A stretch of DNA of 64,000 bases, taken from Anaerocaecibacter muris. GTDB taxonomy: Bacteria > Bacillota > Clostridia > Christensenellales > Pumilibacteraceae. Within the stretch, counting starts at the first letter, position 1. Each line of letters begins with the position of its first letter. Positions 49,865-58,406 of this stretch are shown in pieces. The notes under the pieces are model-generated. The model was given only the letters and a program-made list of their open reading frames with translations. It searched no databases and had not been told where the DNA came from. The stretch is from the NCBI RefSeq assembly GCF_943192945.1, contig NZ_CALPCE010000007.1, forward strand, positions 1 to 64,000, read 5' to 3'. The translations under genes were made by a program, and so were the position numbers.

Positions 49865-50383
49865 ATGCCCAAGCCCATGATAGAAGATTTGCCGTATCCG
49901 GATTTGTCCGTGCTCACGATCGATTGCAAAAACGCGCAAATAATAATGCCCGCTTATGCGGACGCCGAGAGCGAAATGACCGCGGTGTTGCAGTACATAT
50001 TTCAAAGCGTAAACTTCGACGTGGCGGGCAATTCGCGTTTTGCAACTGCGCTCGAAGAAATAGCGATAGCCGAAATGAAGCACCTCGACCTGTTGGGCGA
50101 GGCGCTGTTGCGCATGGGCGTAAGCCCGATGTACGTGCGCCGTCCGCCCAACAAATGCGACTATTACGCGACGTGCAACGTCAACTATGCGACCCGTCCC
50201 GCAGCTATGATAGCAGCAGACATAACAGCCGAAACCGAGGCGATCCGCACATACGAGCAAATGCTCTGCAAAATAACAAACCCCGTATTGGGCGCGCTTA
50301 TCAGCCGCATACTTCTCGACGAACGTATGCATCTAAAAACGTTTAAAGACATGTATTGCGAGATCGTTGCCGCCCCGAATTAA
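49865..50383 (+). CDS. Ferritin-like diiron protein
   Basis: A 172-residue four-helix protein with the spaced metal ligands of the ferritin-like superfamily: ESEMTAVLQY, EEIAIAEMKHLDLLGE, AETEAIRTYEQM and DERMHLKTFKD, each providing Glu or Glu-x-x-His. It resembles the short bacterioferritin-like or manganese-catalase-like proteins of Bacillota (the CotJC group is a more distant option). It may handle peroxide or store iron. RBS GGAGG. It is divergent from the dGTPase gene, with a shared intergenic region. Confidence 0.83.
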   Translation: MPKPMIEDLPYPDLSVLTIDCKNAQIIMPAYADAESEMTAVLQYIFQSVNFDVAGNSRFATALEEIAIAEMKHLDLLGEALLRMGVSPMYVRRPPNKCDYYATCNVNYATRPAAMIAADITAETEAIRTYEQMLCKITNPVLGALISRILLDERMHLKTFKDMYCEIVAAPN

Positions 50384-50420
50384 AGACAGGGCAGTAGAAA
50401 AACATTTATTTGGCGCAAAC

Positions 50421-51209
50421 TTATAAAATAAACAAAAACGAATCGGAATTGCAGTAGTGATTTTTGACGGCGGAGCTTCGGTCAAGACTTTCGTCCCTGT
50501 CGTTTAAATTGCCGAATACGAGGATTTCCGATAACGCGGCGACAATATTTTCGTAAAACACTTTGTTGCCTATATGTTTATTGATAAAATAACCGATAAA
50601 TGCTAAAAACGAATATGCAATTATGACAAATATTATTATTGCGATCAGTAACGATATATTTTGATAAAGCGAAGATGTTTTTGTTTGCATCAATACCGCG
50701 GTAAGACTTAAAGTAAATGTAAAGACGGAATATAGGCTTACGTTAAAACGTTTAGATCCGTTAGCTTTATTTTGATAATAATTCATCGCTACGTTTAATG
50801 CACACTTGTCTTTAAATCCGTGTGCGGCAAAAATTCTTTTTATAGACGGCATAGTTGACTGTATATTTGAATACACGGCGCCGACAGAAAACAATCTATA
50901 CCATGACAACTGACACTTTTTTTCAAAGCGAGTTCCTTTGAATATTTTTATTTTAGTTTGCACATCGCAATGTTTAACATATTTATAAGTTGTAATTTCA
51001 AGAAATAAGATATAACTTATTATAATAATTAAAATCAATAGTGCGCTTCCGACATAAGAAATAATGGGTTTAAAAAATATCATTGAAGCCAAAGCAGTTA
51101 CGACAACCGCTATTACCAGCCAAATAATGAAAAATGCTAATTTTGCATTTCTGTGATAGTCTTTTTGTTTTATTTCACTTTCAATATTTATAAAGGTTAA
51201 ACCGTACAT
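50421..51209 (-). CDS. Membrane protein of unknown function (AT-rich)
   Basis: A 262-residue protein with about four membrane helices in two hairpins (about 25-45 and 50-72, then 160-175 and 185-212). A cytoplasmic loop of about 80 residues separates them. The ends are hydrophilic. Base composition is clearly more AT-rich than the neighbours, suggesting foreign origin. The layout resembles SLATT-type two-hairpin proteins, which accompany nucleotide-signalling defence systems, but I cannot confirm a match and no partner enzyme is adjacent. Confidence 0.6.
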   Translation of the reverse strand: MYGLTFINIESEIKQKDYHRNAKLAFFIIWLVIAVVVTALASMIFFKPIISYVGSALLILIIIISYILFLEITTYKYVKHCDVQTKIKIFKGTRFEKKCQLSWYRLFSVGAVYSNIQSTMPSIKRIFAAHGFKDKCALNVAMNYYQNKANGSKRFNVSLYSVFTFTLSLTAVLMQTKTSSLYQNISLLIAIIIFVIIAYSFLAFIGYFINKHIGNKVFYENIVAALSEILVFGNLNDRDESLDRSSAVKNHYCNSDSFLFIL

Positions 51210-51283
51210 CGTTCGTGTTCCTTGGTATATAAAAATATAGTGATATTATTGTTAATTACAATATTTAAGTAGAGTCATGCCGA

Positions 51284-51319
51284 TTGCAAAAAGCGTGCCC
51301 GAACAAACGGGCGCGCTTT
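51284..51319 (-). terminator. Intrinsic terminator of the ankyrin operon
   Basis: A 12-bp stem with one G-U pair (AAAGCGTGCCCG and CGGGCGCGCTTT), followed on the minus strand by TTTTT, 15 nt beyond the stop codon at 51334. Confidence 0.85.
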
Positions 51320-51333
51320 ATGAAATCGTTGTA

Positions 51334-53391
51334 TTATTTGATGTCGGTCATAAGCTCGAGCGCGGTTTCAAAGCCTTTTTCCGCGGCGAGCGACGCGGGC
51401 GTAACGCCGCTGTTGTCCGCGCGGTTGTAGTCCGCGCCTTTCTTTATCAGATACCGCGCCACGTCTTGCGACCCGTATCGCAGAGCGTAATGCAACGCGG
51501 TTCTGCCGTTTGTGTCCGCTGCGTCGATGTCTGCGCCCGCGCGCACAAGCTCTTTGATTGCGTCCTTATAGCAATGTTCGTCCGCCGCTATGATAAGCGC
51601 GGTTCTGCCGCGCGAGTCCTTGCGGTTGACGTCCGCGCCGCGCTCGATAAGTACCGCCTGCGCCGCCGTCATAAAGTTAAGATAGTTGTACTGCACAAGC
51701 ATTAGCGGGGTCATGCCGTTGTTGTTCGGTTCGTCGAGCGTTTTAAGCATTTTGAGTATTGCCAGCCTGTTTTTGTCTTTCAGTTCGCGGTCGGAATTGT
51801 TTACATTGCACGCGTTTTTGTCAGCAATAATATGCGCCGCGGTCAAACCGTCAACGTTCTTTATTCCGTCGTCCGCGCCCAGTTCGATAAGCGTTTTAAC
51901 CGCATCGACGCGGCAGCGCTCGCAAGCCGCATGTAACGGCGTGTTGCCCGCTTTGGCGGGCGCGTCCTGCGTGACGTTTATGTCCGCGCCGCGTTCCGCC
52001 ATTGCTTTCAACATTTCCGCGTGTCCCATAAACGCCGCCGCGTGCATAGCCGACACTCCGTCGTTGTCGAGCACGGTTGCCGACTCGCCGTCGAACATGC
52101 GCGCCGCGTCCTCGAAATAAGTGATCTTTTCGCCGTTGAAATAGCTCGGCGTGGGGTGTTCGGCAATAATATGTACGGGCGTTTGTCCGTCTATGATCGC
52201 GGAGTTTATATCGACTCCTATATCGACGAGTTTTTTTATAGCGTTCAGCCCCGCGCGCAACGAAAAGCATTTATCGCGCAAGCACCATACGCCGCCGCTA
52301 CTGAACTTTTCCGTAAGGCTGATGCCCGATTTTTTAATCATGTCGAGCACGGTGCAGTTTTTGTCCTTGCCGAGCGCGTCGGGCAGTATGTTCGCAATAT
52401 GCTTTATTTCGTCGTCGTCATCTTCGTCAACCGAGTTTATCAGTTTTTGCGCGAGGTACAGCGCGGGTTCGAGCGGGTCGTGCTCATTGCAAAACGCAAA
52501 GCCGTTGGACGTTATGCGTTCGAGCTCGGACAGAGGAAGTCCGGTGTATCGACATTCGCCCGTTGCGCCGTTCTCTTTGAGCGCCATGCAAATATCTTCT
52601 TTTCTGAAATCCTCCGCGGCTTGGAGCGGCGTTTTGCCCGTGATCGTATTAGCGACGTTATTGAGCGTTTTATATTTCGCGAGCCGAAGCGCGACTGTCC
52701 TGTGATTATTTTTAATAGCCGCAAGGAGCAGGGAATTGCCATCTTCGTCAGTGTAGTCGGGCTTTGCGCCTCTTTCGAGCAGGTTGCCGAATAAATAGCT
52801 CGATCGTTCGTTGTCGTTGCTTGTGACAAGATAGGCGAGCGGCGTTTTGCCATCCGCGTCCGCAACGTCGTAATTGTCGGCGAGCAAGTCGGCAATTTTC
52901 ACAAGCTGATCGCGGCTCGCGTTCGAGCAATGATAATCGGGCACGAGGTCGGGTCTGCCGCCCGATAAAAAGTGCCAGCACGTTCTGCCTTTTGCGTCCG
53001 CACAAAGTTTATCCGCGCCTGCCTCGATAAGAAGTTCGACCATTTTGAAATTAGAGCGGCAGCATGCGAGCATTAGCGGCGTAATGCCTTTGCCCCCGCC
53101 GTCCGTTATATTGACGTCGAGCTTGCGCGCAATTATCGACTTGACTGCGTCGTAAAAATTAAACCAAACGAGCAAGTGGAGCAACGAGTGCTTGTACGCC
53201 CATACCGGCGCGGTCAAATCCGCGTCGGTAGCGGTTGCGACCGCGGCATTGCCTTCGGAAATTTCCTCGGCGGACATAATGTTGTACTTGCACATATAGT
53301 CGTCTTCCCAGCCGCTCCACCACGGTATATATTTGCTGTTGTTGCTTGTGCTCGATTTGGAGAGCTTTTCCGAAAACTGCTTAATGTCCAT
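51334..53391 (-). CDS. Ankyrin-repeat protein (685 residues)
   Basis: Ankyrin repeats occupy most of the protein in two blocks, about residues 60-270 and 370-685, with units such as GITPLMLACCRSNFKMVELL and GRTALHYALRYGSQDVARYL. A cysteine-containing spacer lies at about 275-365 (TGECRYTGLPLSELERI). There is no signal peptide or membrane segment, so it is probably a cytoplasmic protein-binding scaffold. It follows the smaller ankyrin gene by 18 nt and shares its promoter. The two probably arose by duplication and may work together. Partners are unknown. Confidence 0.88.
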   Translation of the reverse strand: MDIKQFSEKLSKSSTSNNSKYIPWWSGWEDDYMCKYNIMSAEEISEGNAAVATATDADLTAPVWAYKHSLLHLLVWFNFYDAVKSIIARKLDVNITDGGGKGITPLMLACCRSNFKMVELLIEAGADKLCADAKGRTCWHFLSGGRPDLVPDYHCSNASRDQLVKIADLLADNYDVADADGKTPLAYLVTSNDNERSSYLFGNLLERGAKPDYTDEDGNSLLLAAIKNNHRTVALRLAKYKTLNNVANTITGKTPLQAAEDFRKEDICMALKENGATGECRYTGLPLSELERITSNGFAFCNEHDPLEPALYLAQKLINSVDEDDDDEIKHIANILPDALGKDKNCTVLDMIKKSGISLTEKFSSGGVWCLRDKCFSLRAGLNAIKKLVDIGVDINSAIIDGQTPVHIIAEHPTPSYFNGEKITYFEDAARMFDGESATVLDNDGVSAMHAAAFMGHAEMLKAMAERGADINVTQDAPAKAGNTPLHAACERCRVDAVKTLIELGADDGIKNVDGLTAAHIIADKNACNVNNSDRELKDKNRLAILKMLKTLDEPNNNGMTPLMLVQYNYLNFMTAAQAVLIERGADVNRKDSRGRTALIIAADEHCYKDAIKELVRAGADIDAADTNGRTALHYALRYGSQDVARYLIKKGADYNRADNSGVTPASLAAEKGFETALELMTDIK

Positions 53392-53409
53392 AATTGCCTC
53401 TTTAATCGA

Positions 53410-54384
53410 TTAGTTTTCCGCGCCGGCTATAATCAGCTTTTCGACAATGTCGTTAAAGCCCCGTTCCGTCGCATAATATAGCGCGGTATGCCCGTCGAGG
53501 TCGGCGAGCGTAACGTCCGCGCCGCCGTCGATAAGCGCGCCGACTATATAATTGTATCCGCCTTGCGCCGCGAGTATGAGCGCGGTTTCGCCCGACTCGT
53601 TGCGTTCGTCGAGCTTCGCGCCGCACGCAATCAGTTTTTTGACAAGCCGTTCGTTGCCGTTATCGGCGGCAAAATGCAACGGCATATTGCCGTCCGCGCC
53701 GCTTATATTCGCGTCCGCACCCGCGTCGAGCAACAGCTCCGCAATCAAAAGATTGTCGTCGTCCGCGACCGTGCACAGCGGGGTAAACATTTCGTCGTTG
53801 CGCGCATTTATATCGCACTTGCCGCTTGCAAGCATAGCTTTTACAACCTCGCTCTGCCCGTTGTGACAAGCCTGATGCAACGGAGTGTTGCCGTATGCGT
53901 CGGTCGTGCCCGCGCCGTCCGTCGGGAGCGCGCCTATAAGCTGAACAAGCCCGTAAGCATTGGCGTAATCCAATGCGGTGTGTCCCGAATTGTCCGCCGT
54001 CGCGGTGTCCGCGCCCAGTTCTATCAAATACTTGGCGGCTTCGGCTTTTTTCGCCTCAATCGCGTACATGAGCGGCGTTTTGCCGTCCTTGTCCGTCGCG
54101 TCTATATCCGCGTCGCCGTCCGCGAGCAGTTTGACAACTTCTTTATTGCCCGATATGGCGGCGCAGTGAAGCGGCGACACCGACGTGTTGGACAGCGCAT
54201 TGACGTTTGCGCCCTTGTCCAAAAGAAGTTTAACTATGTCTTTAAACCCCTTTCGGCACGCGTAGTGCAACGGCGCAAGCCCCGCGCCGTCTACCGCGTC
54301 AACATTTATTCCGTCCTTTTTGAGAAAAGCTATGACAACGCCTTTTTGACCGTTTTGGCATGCTTTAAGCAAAAGCTGTTCCAT
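53410..54384 (-). CDS. Ankyrin-repeat protein (324 residues)
   Basis: Nine or so ankyrin units run from residue 8 to the C-terminus (GLAPLHYACRKGFKDIVKLL is the first, HTALYYATERGFNDIVEKL the last), with nothing else attached. RBS GGAGGT precedes the ATG at 54384. It is the first gene of a two-gene operon with its own strong promoter. No signal peptide, so probably cytoplasmic. Confidence 0.88.
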   Translation of the reverse strand: MEQLLLKACQNGQKGVVIAFLKKDGINVDAVDGAGLAPLHYACRKGFKDIVKLLLDKGANVNALSNTSVSPLHCAAISGNKEVVKLLADGDADIDATDKDGKTPLMYAIEAKKAEAAKYLIELGADTATADNSGHTALDYANAYGLVQLIGALPTDGAGTTDAYGNTPLHQACHNGQSEVVKAMLASGKCDINARNDEMFTPLCTVADDDNLLIAELLLDAGADANISGADGNMPLHFAADNGNERLVKKLIACGAKLDERNESGETALILAAQGGYNYIVGALIDGGADVTLADLDGHTALYYATERGFNDIVEKLIIAGAEN

Positions 54385-54423
54385 TTATACCTCCGCCGCG
54401 TTCGGCAAACTTTGTACCGTAAT

Positions 54424-54452
54424 ATTATATAACTCGACAATACCTTTGTCAA
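54424..54452 (-). promoter_or_regulatory. Promoter of the ankyrin operon
   Basis: Minus strand: TTGACA (54447-54452), a 17-nt spacer and TATAAT (54424-54429), 40 nt before the start codon. Confidence 0.85.
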
Positions 54453-54509
54453 GTTTCCGCCAAGAAATGAAAATTCTGTCTGCGTTCGTGCGATTTGCGA
54501 ATTGAGTTT

Positions 54510-54552
54510 TGCATAAAAAGTCTTATGCAAACCGAGGCTTGCATAAGACTTT
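54510..54552 (-). terminator. Intrinsic terminator of the flavodoxin/PP-loop operon
   Basis: A perfect 14-bp stem (AAAGTCTTATGCAA and TTGCATAAGACTTT) with an 8-nt loop, followed on the minus strand by TTTTTATG. It lies downstream of the esterase fragment. Confidence 0.85.
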
Positions 54553-54594
54553 CGCTGTAATCAAACGGCTTTTAAAAACTTTTTGTATATCGAT

Positions 54595-54825
54595 TTAACC
54601 GAAATTTGCTCCGTTATATACGAATTCAACGGTGGGGATGTTGTTCGGGTCGAAATCGGCGAACGCGATTTTCACTTCTTTGCTTTGCTGTTTATTGGAG
54701 TCGAAAACTTGGTCATACGGCGCGGTCGCGTCGCCTTTGTCGTAATCGGCGGGAGTCCAAACCCTGATATTTCTTGTTCTGCCGTCGGTGAATTGCGGCA
54801 TTTCAAAGTCTTCGATTATAGGCGT
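54595..54825 (-). pseudogene. Fragment of an esterase (alpha/beta hydrolase)
   Basis: The frame contains MPQFTDGRTRNIRVWTPADY, the N-terminal signature of the esterase-D-like family, preceded in frame by IIEDFE. It then jumps to an unrelated 40-residue end instead of the expected MHDGQN region with the catalytic serine domain. The fragment is too short to fold as an enzyme. It is a deletion remnant between the flavodoxin gene and the terminator. Confidence 0.6.
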
Positions 54826-54845
54826 TTATCCTAATATTTGAAACG

Positions 54846-55526
54846 CTAAACAAATAGTTCGAGATCGTCGATTTTTTTCTTTTTAAGATACAGGCGCATG
54901 AAAAAGCGGTTCTTACTGTGCAACGCGTTTTGCGGACAGTGTGTCACGCACGAAAGGCACCTGATACATTTTCGATTCGGCTTGCCATTGTTTATTGCTC
55001 CGTAAGGGCAAACGCTGTCGCAAATGCCGCAACCGTCGCACCGCGCGTCGCGATACAGCTTTATGCCCATTCTACTGCGTAGCTTTTTAAAAACATTGGA
55101 CAGCGGATTTTTATATGACTTTGGTATAGTTATGGGTGCGGGGCTGAATATCTTATTCAAAATCGGTTGAAGTTCGTCCAAGCTGTCAAAGTCTTTGTCG
55201 GGCAAATACGCATGTTTGGCGGGAACATACGCCGCCGCAACTATGTTATGCGCGTACTTTTTTTGGATCTCGTGTAAAACATTCCCGTGACACATTCTGC
55301 CGTAAACGGCGATAACCGTAAGATTGCAAACGACAATCTTTTTAAGACATTGTTTAATCGGATCGGGTATGCTTTGGCAATGCACGGGAAATACGACGAC
55401 TGCGTTGTCGAATTGTCGGTGTTTGAGCGAAAGTATATCCGCCGCCTCGAACGCGGTTTTTTGGGCGATATATCGGGCAATGCGTTCGCTTTGTCCCGTT
55501 GCGGAATAGTATAGCACGGCGTTCAT
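54846..55526 (-). CDS. Flavodoxin-ferredoxin fusion protein (EFR1-type)
   Basis: A 226-residue redox protein. Residues 1-145 are a flavodoxin-like FMN domain (AVLYYSATGQSERIARYIA is the phosphate loop). Residues about 170-215 carry two 4Fe-4S clusters (CDGCGICDSVCP and CIRCLSCVTHCP). Family members pass electrons between flavin and low-potential Fe-S clusters in anaerobes. The start codon overlaps the stop of the PP-loop gene (4 nt), so the two are co-translated. That coupling suggests that the PP-loop enzyme needs reducing power, an inference from gene order. Confidence 0.9.
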   Translation of the reverse strand: MNAVLYYSATGQSERIARYIAQKTAFEAADILSLKHRQFDNAVVVFPVHCQSIPDPIKQCLKKIVVCNLTVIAVYGRMCHGNVLHEIQKKYAHNIVAAAYVPAKHAYLPDKDFDSLDELQPILNKIFSPAPITIPKSYKNPLSNVFKKLRSRMGIKLYRDARCDGCGICDSVCPYGAINNGKPNRKCIRCLSCVTHCPQNALHSKNRFFMRLYLKKKKIDDLELFV

Positions 55527-56911
55527 TGTTCAAAATACTCGCTCATTATCGCGCATTCGGGAATTTCGTCCAAACTGAACCCGAGCGCAGCGTTTAGCTC
55601 CGCAATCGCTTCCGCTCTGGACAACGCCTTGTCCCTGCTCGCAAGCGAGATTTCGAGCGCGCTGAAAGGGATCATGTCGCTTTTCATTTCGTAAAAACGC
55701 TTGAATTGCGAATATTCTTTGCACTTTTCTATCTTACAGCTCGTGTGCAATCCTTTGTCGTTCTCGTCGGGCGGAACCCATCCGCACTCCGATACTATGG
55801 TGTCTTTGATTTGTCGCCAATTATATGTGCCGCCGCAAATCCCGTCCAAATCCACTTGCACGAACGCGGGGCTATTTCCGCTCCGCGACGATTTTCTTAT
55901 AGCGCGTTTAAGCGGCTTGACCATGAGCGGCACGGTGTGTATAGCCTCGACAGCATTGCTTACAAGCGCGTTGCCGTATCCCGATATCTTTTTTATTGCG
56001 GGGTCGCCGTAAGCGAGTTGTTTCATTGTCGCGAGGGTGTGGAACTGTCCTTTTTTGAGCGGGGGATGAAGAGTGAGAACGCGTCCCAGATTGATAATAA
56101 AATTGAGGAATTTGTTGTTGGCAAAACCGTATGCCAGTTTGGGCGCCATGTGATTGTAGTATAGCCCCGCGAGCTGTGCGGGTTCGTTGCCCGCGACAAA
56201 ATACGGAACTTTGTTTGCCACCAACTCGGGATAAAATAATACATACGCAAGCGACGGACATAGGCACGTGTTGTCGGCTATTTTATATAAATACGAGTAT
56301 ATTTTTTTAAGATCGGCGTCGCATACTTTGCGCATAATAAACTCAACGTTAGGCAAGCTCCGCTTTGCGTTTTGTATGCTTTGAGCGGCGTTTTCCGATA
56401 TGTACGGTATTTCCCAAGTGAGCGCCAATACCCGCAGGTTCAAAACCTTGGACAGATAGTACAAAACGAACGTAGAATCCTTGCCGCCCGTGTAAAAGAC
56501 CGCCACGTCGAACCGTGACTTTTTGGAACGGGGAAAAACGTTTTTGATGGGCACCACGCTTTTAAGATTTTTCGTTTCGTCCACGGTCTGACACATCGGA
56601 CACAAACCGTTTTCGTCGAATTCAAGCCCGGGTATGATAAAATCGTTAGCCGCGCAACGTGCGCAAAACCGCGCTTCGTCGAGCGACCGCGGGGTAACGC
56701 GCTTTGCGTTTTCTTCTACTATTTGCACGCCTACAAGTTTGCCGACGCATTTACATTCTCGGTCGGTAAGTTCGCACGGAAGACGGCTGACTATCTTTGT
56801 TTGTTTGGCGGTAAGTTTTACGACGTTTTTGAACATTACCGATTTATTGCGCAAACCGTAATACCGCAATCGCTTATTTTCGAGTTTCCACCTGTTCTGT
56901 AAACAATACAT
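55523..56911 (-). CDS. PP-loop ATPase, N-acetyl-sugar-amidotransferase-like
   Basis: A 462-residue member of the adenine-nucleotide alpha-hydrolase superfamily. A zinc-finger-like segment has Cys83-Cys86 (FCARC) and Cys104-Cys107 (CPMC) around PGLEFDENG, the opening seen in WbpG/PseA-type N-acetyl sugar amidotransferases. The PP-loop is TGGKDST (141-147). Three more cysteines lie at 46, 53 and 55 (RECKC), ahead of the usual domain. The enzyme should adenylate a substrate and then transfer ammonia or sulfur. Unlike WbpG-type genes it lies beside no sugar-polymer genes but is coupled to an Fe-S flavoprotein. RBS GGGAG precedes the ATG. Confidence 0.8.
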   Translation of the reverse strand: MYCLQNRWKLENKRLRYYGLRNKSVMFKNVVKLTAKQTKIVSRLPCELTDRECKCVGKLVGVQIVEENAKRVTPRSLDEARFCARCAANDFIIPGLEFDENGLCPMCQTVDETKNLKSVVPIKNVFPRSKKSRFDVAVFYTGGKDSTFVLYYLSKVLNLRVLALTWEIPYISENAAQSIQNAKRSLPNVEFIMRKVCDADLKKIYSYLYKIADNTCLCPSLAYVLFYPELVANKVPYFVAGNEPAQLAGLYYNHMAPKLAYGFANNKFLNFIINLGRVLTLHPPLKKGQFHTLATMKQLAYGDPAIKKISGYGNALVSNAVEAIHTVPLMVKPLKRAIRKSSRSGNSPAFVQVDLDGICGGTYNWRQIKDTIVSECGWVPPDENDKGLHTSCKIEKCKEYSQFKRFYEMKSDMIPFSALEISLASRDKALSRAEAIAELNAALGFSLDEIPECAIMSEYFEQ

Positions 56912-56941
56912 ATTTTCTCCCTTTCGCCCGTCTTTCTTTTA

Positions 56942-56970
56942 ATTGTAACACATTTATCGCGGTTTGTAAA
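56942..56970 (-). promoter_or_regulatory. Promoter of the PP-loop/flavodoxin operon
   Basis: Minus strand: TTTACA (56965-56970), a 17-nt spacer and TACAAT (56942-56947), about 30 nt before the start codon. Confidence 0.6.
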
Positions 56971-56980
56971 TAGCGCCAAT

Positions 56981-57008
56981 AAAAAAGCGCCCGTAATAGC
57001 CGCTTTTT
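56981..57008 (-). terminator. Intrinsic terminator of the restriction-modification operon
   Basis: Arms AAAAAGCG and CGCTTTTT enclose an 11-nt loop with partial inner pairing. On the minus strand the stem ends in a T-rich run. It lies downstream of the Mrr-like gene. Confidence 0.7.
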
Positions 57009-57082
57009 AACATTTATATTGTGGCAACGTGATTTCAATCGCTTGGTTTCAAATCGGGTGTTTTGGAGTGTGTGGTATTAAT

Positions 57083-57640
57083 CTAAAACGAATTTTCTTT
57101 TGTTATTATCTGATTTAATATTTTATTGGGTGATTGTAATGTTTCAATATGTAAACTTGTATCAAACGATTGCAACACGCCGATATATGGTTCACCGTTA
57201 TTATAAAATGAAATATGATTGACTATTTTATTTAATCGCAATAGTGGCTTATTTGTATTGGCTGGCACTAATTGCACAAGTGATATTTTGTGTTCTGTTG
57301 CATATTGTATCGCGCCTTTTTGATAATTAGAACTTGATATAAAAATTCCTTTATGTGCATTTAATGCTCGCAATTTATCATATAATACAGTAATTTTTTC
57401 TCTCGAAATACTACTCCTATAATGTTTACACTCGACTAATATTTTGAAATTAAAGCCGCCTTGTGTAAAGGTAATAATGCCGTCTATTTGATAATTTCCA
57501 TCAATCGCTTTTTCAATGACATTGTGTTCGATTTTTAAGTTTTCCGCGCCATAAAATTGTTCTCTTAATAATTGTAAAGAGTATTCTTCAAATTTAGTCG
57601 GCGTCATATCAAAATATGCGTCTTGCATGGGTACAAACAT
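57083..57640 (-). CDS. Mrr-like restriction endonuclease-domain protein
   Basis: About 185 residues from the ATG at 57640; starts at 57667 or 57685 would overlap the gene upstream and are possible. The protein has the Mrr/PD-(D/E)XK nuclease core: IDGIITF supplies the Asp (about 53) and LVECKHY the Glu-x-Lys pair (about 70-72), followed by GIFISSSNYQKGAIQYA. The segment after residue 130 has no clear match. It is the third gene of an AT-rich operon with a cytosine methyltransferase and an Eco47II-type nuclease. It may be a second nuclease of the same system or a methyl-dependent one; which cannot be told from sequence. Confidence 0.78.
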   Translation of the reverse strand: MFVPMQDAYFDMTPTKFEEYSLQLLREQFYGAENLKIEHNVIEKAIDGNYQIDGIITFTQGGFNFKILVECKHYRSSISREKITVLYDKLRALNAHKGIFISSSNYQKGAIQYATEHKISLVQLVPANTNKPLLRLNKIVNHISFYNNGEPYIGVLQSFDTSLHIETLQSPNKILNQIITKENSF

Positions 57641-57641
57641 T

Positions 57642-58406
57642 CTATTTCTTTTCAACCTCGAAGCCATTGTATGTTTCAAAAGCAAGCAAATAAATAGCCT
57701 TTAATAAATCAGGATTTTTTGCTTTTAATTCGTCAATCACAGTATCTTTTTCTACCGTATCCACTACATCGGTGTTAATTAACTTTTCTATTGTAACAGG
57801 TAACTGCTTGCAAATTTGATAAAAAGCGTCAGGAATACCCGTAACAATTTCATAAAATTTGTCCATTGATACGCGCCGAATTTTATCGTGTGCAACTGGC
57901 TTATTATTTACAGAACAACGCCACACTATATTTTGAGAGCGTTTCGCTATTGTTTCGACAAGAAAACACATATCATTCGGGTGGTTCAAGATTTGATTTT
58001 GCATACCGATATATGTTTTTTGCCCCGATGACGAGTTCATTGTATTATGTTTGTTTTTCATTTCAACATAAATTTTTGTTCCGTCTTTTTGCGTAACAAT
58101 AACATCAAACCCGTGCAACGGCACTTCGCAATTTGCTATGTACTTAAACATATATTGATGAAAATAGCCGATAGCGTTTGTATTCGATTTATCGCGCTGT
58201 CTATGTATTTCCAATTCGATTATTTCTTCAATCGACTTTTTGAATAACGCTTTATCAAAAGTCAATTTAATGGGGTCGATAATGTTGCTGTTAAATTTAG
58301 CCAGGTTAACCGATTTCAAAGTTTCATTATAACTTGCTATTGTTTTTGCAACGTGATTTTCAAAATCGATTTGATTGATAAATGTGATAATGTAACTGTC
58401 AGTCAT
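57642..58406 (-). CDS. Eco47II/Sau96I-family type II restriction endonuclease
   Basis: A 254-residue protein resembling the Eco47II family. The likely active site is Asp101 (HGFDVIV) with Glu115 and Lys117 in YVEMKNKHNTMNSS, a PD-(D/E)XK arrangement. The phrases TYIGMQNQIL, CFLVETIAKRSQNIVWR and HDKIRRVSMDKFYEIVTG also recall that family. Family members cut GGNCC-type sites (Eco47II is usually described as cutting GGNCC), so a related site is a reasonable guess. The start codon overlaps the methyltransferase gene by 8 nt. Base composition is AT-rich, unlike the chromosome around it. Confidence 0.82.
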   Translation of the reverse strand: MTDSYIITFINQIDFENHVAKTIASYNETLKSVNLAKFNSNIIDPIKLTFDKALFKKSIEEIIELEIHRQRDKSNTNAIGYFHQYMFKYIANCEVPLHGFDVIVTQKDGTKIYVEMKNKHNTMNSSSGQKTYIGMQNQILNHPNDMCFLVETIAKRSQNIVWRCSVNNKPVAHDKIRRVSMDKFYEIVTGIPDAFYQICKQLPVTIEKLINTDVVDTVEKDTVIDELKAKNPDLLKAIYLLAFETYNGFEVEKK

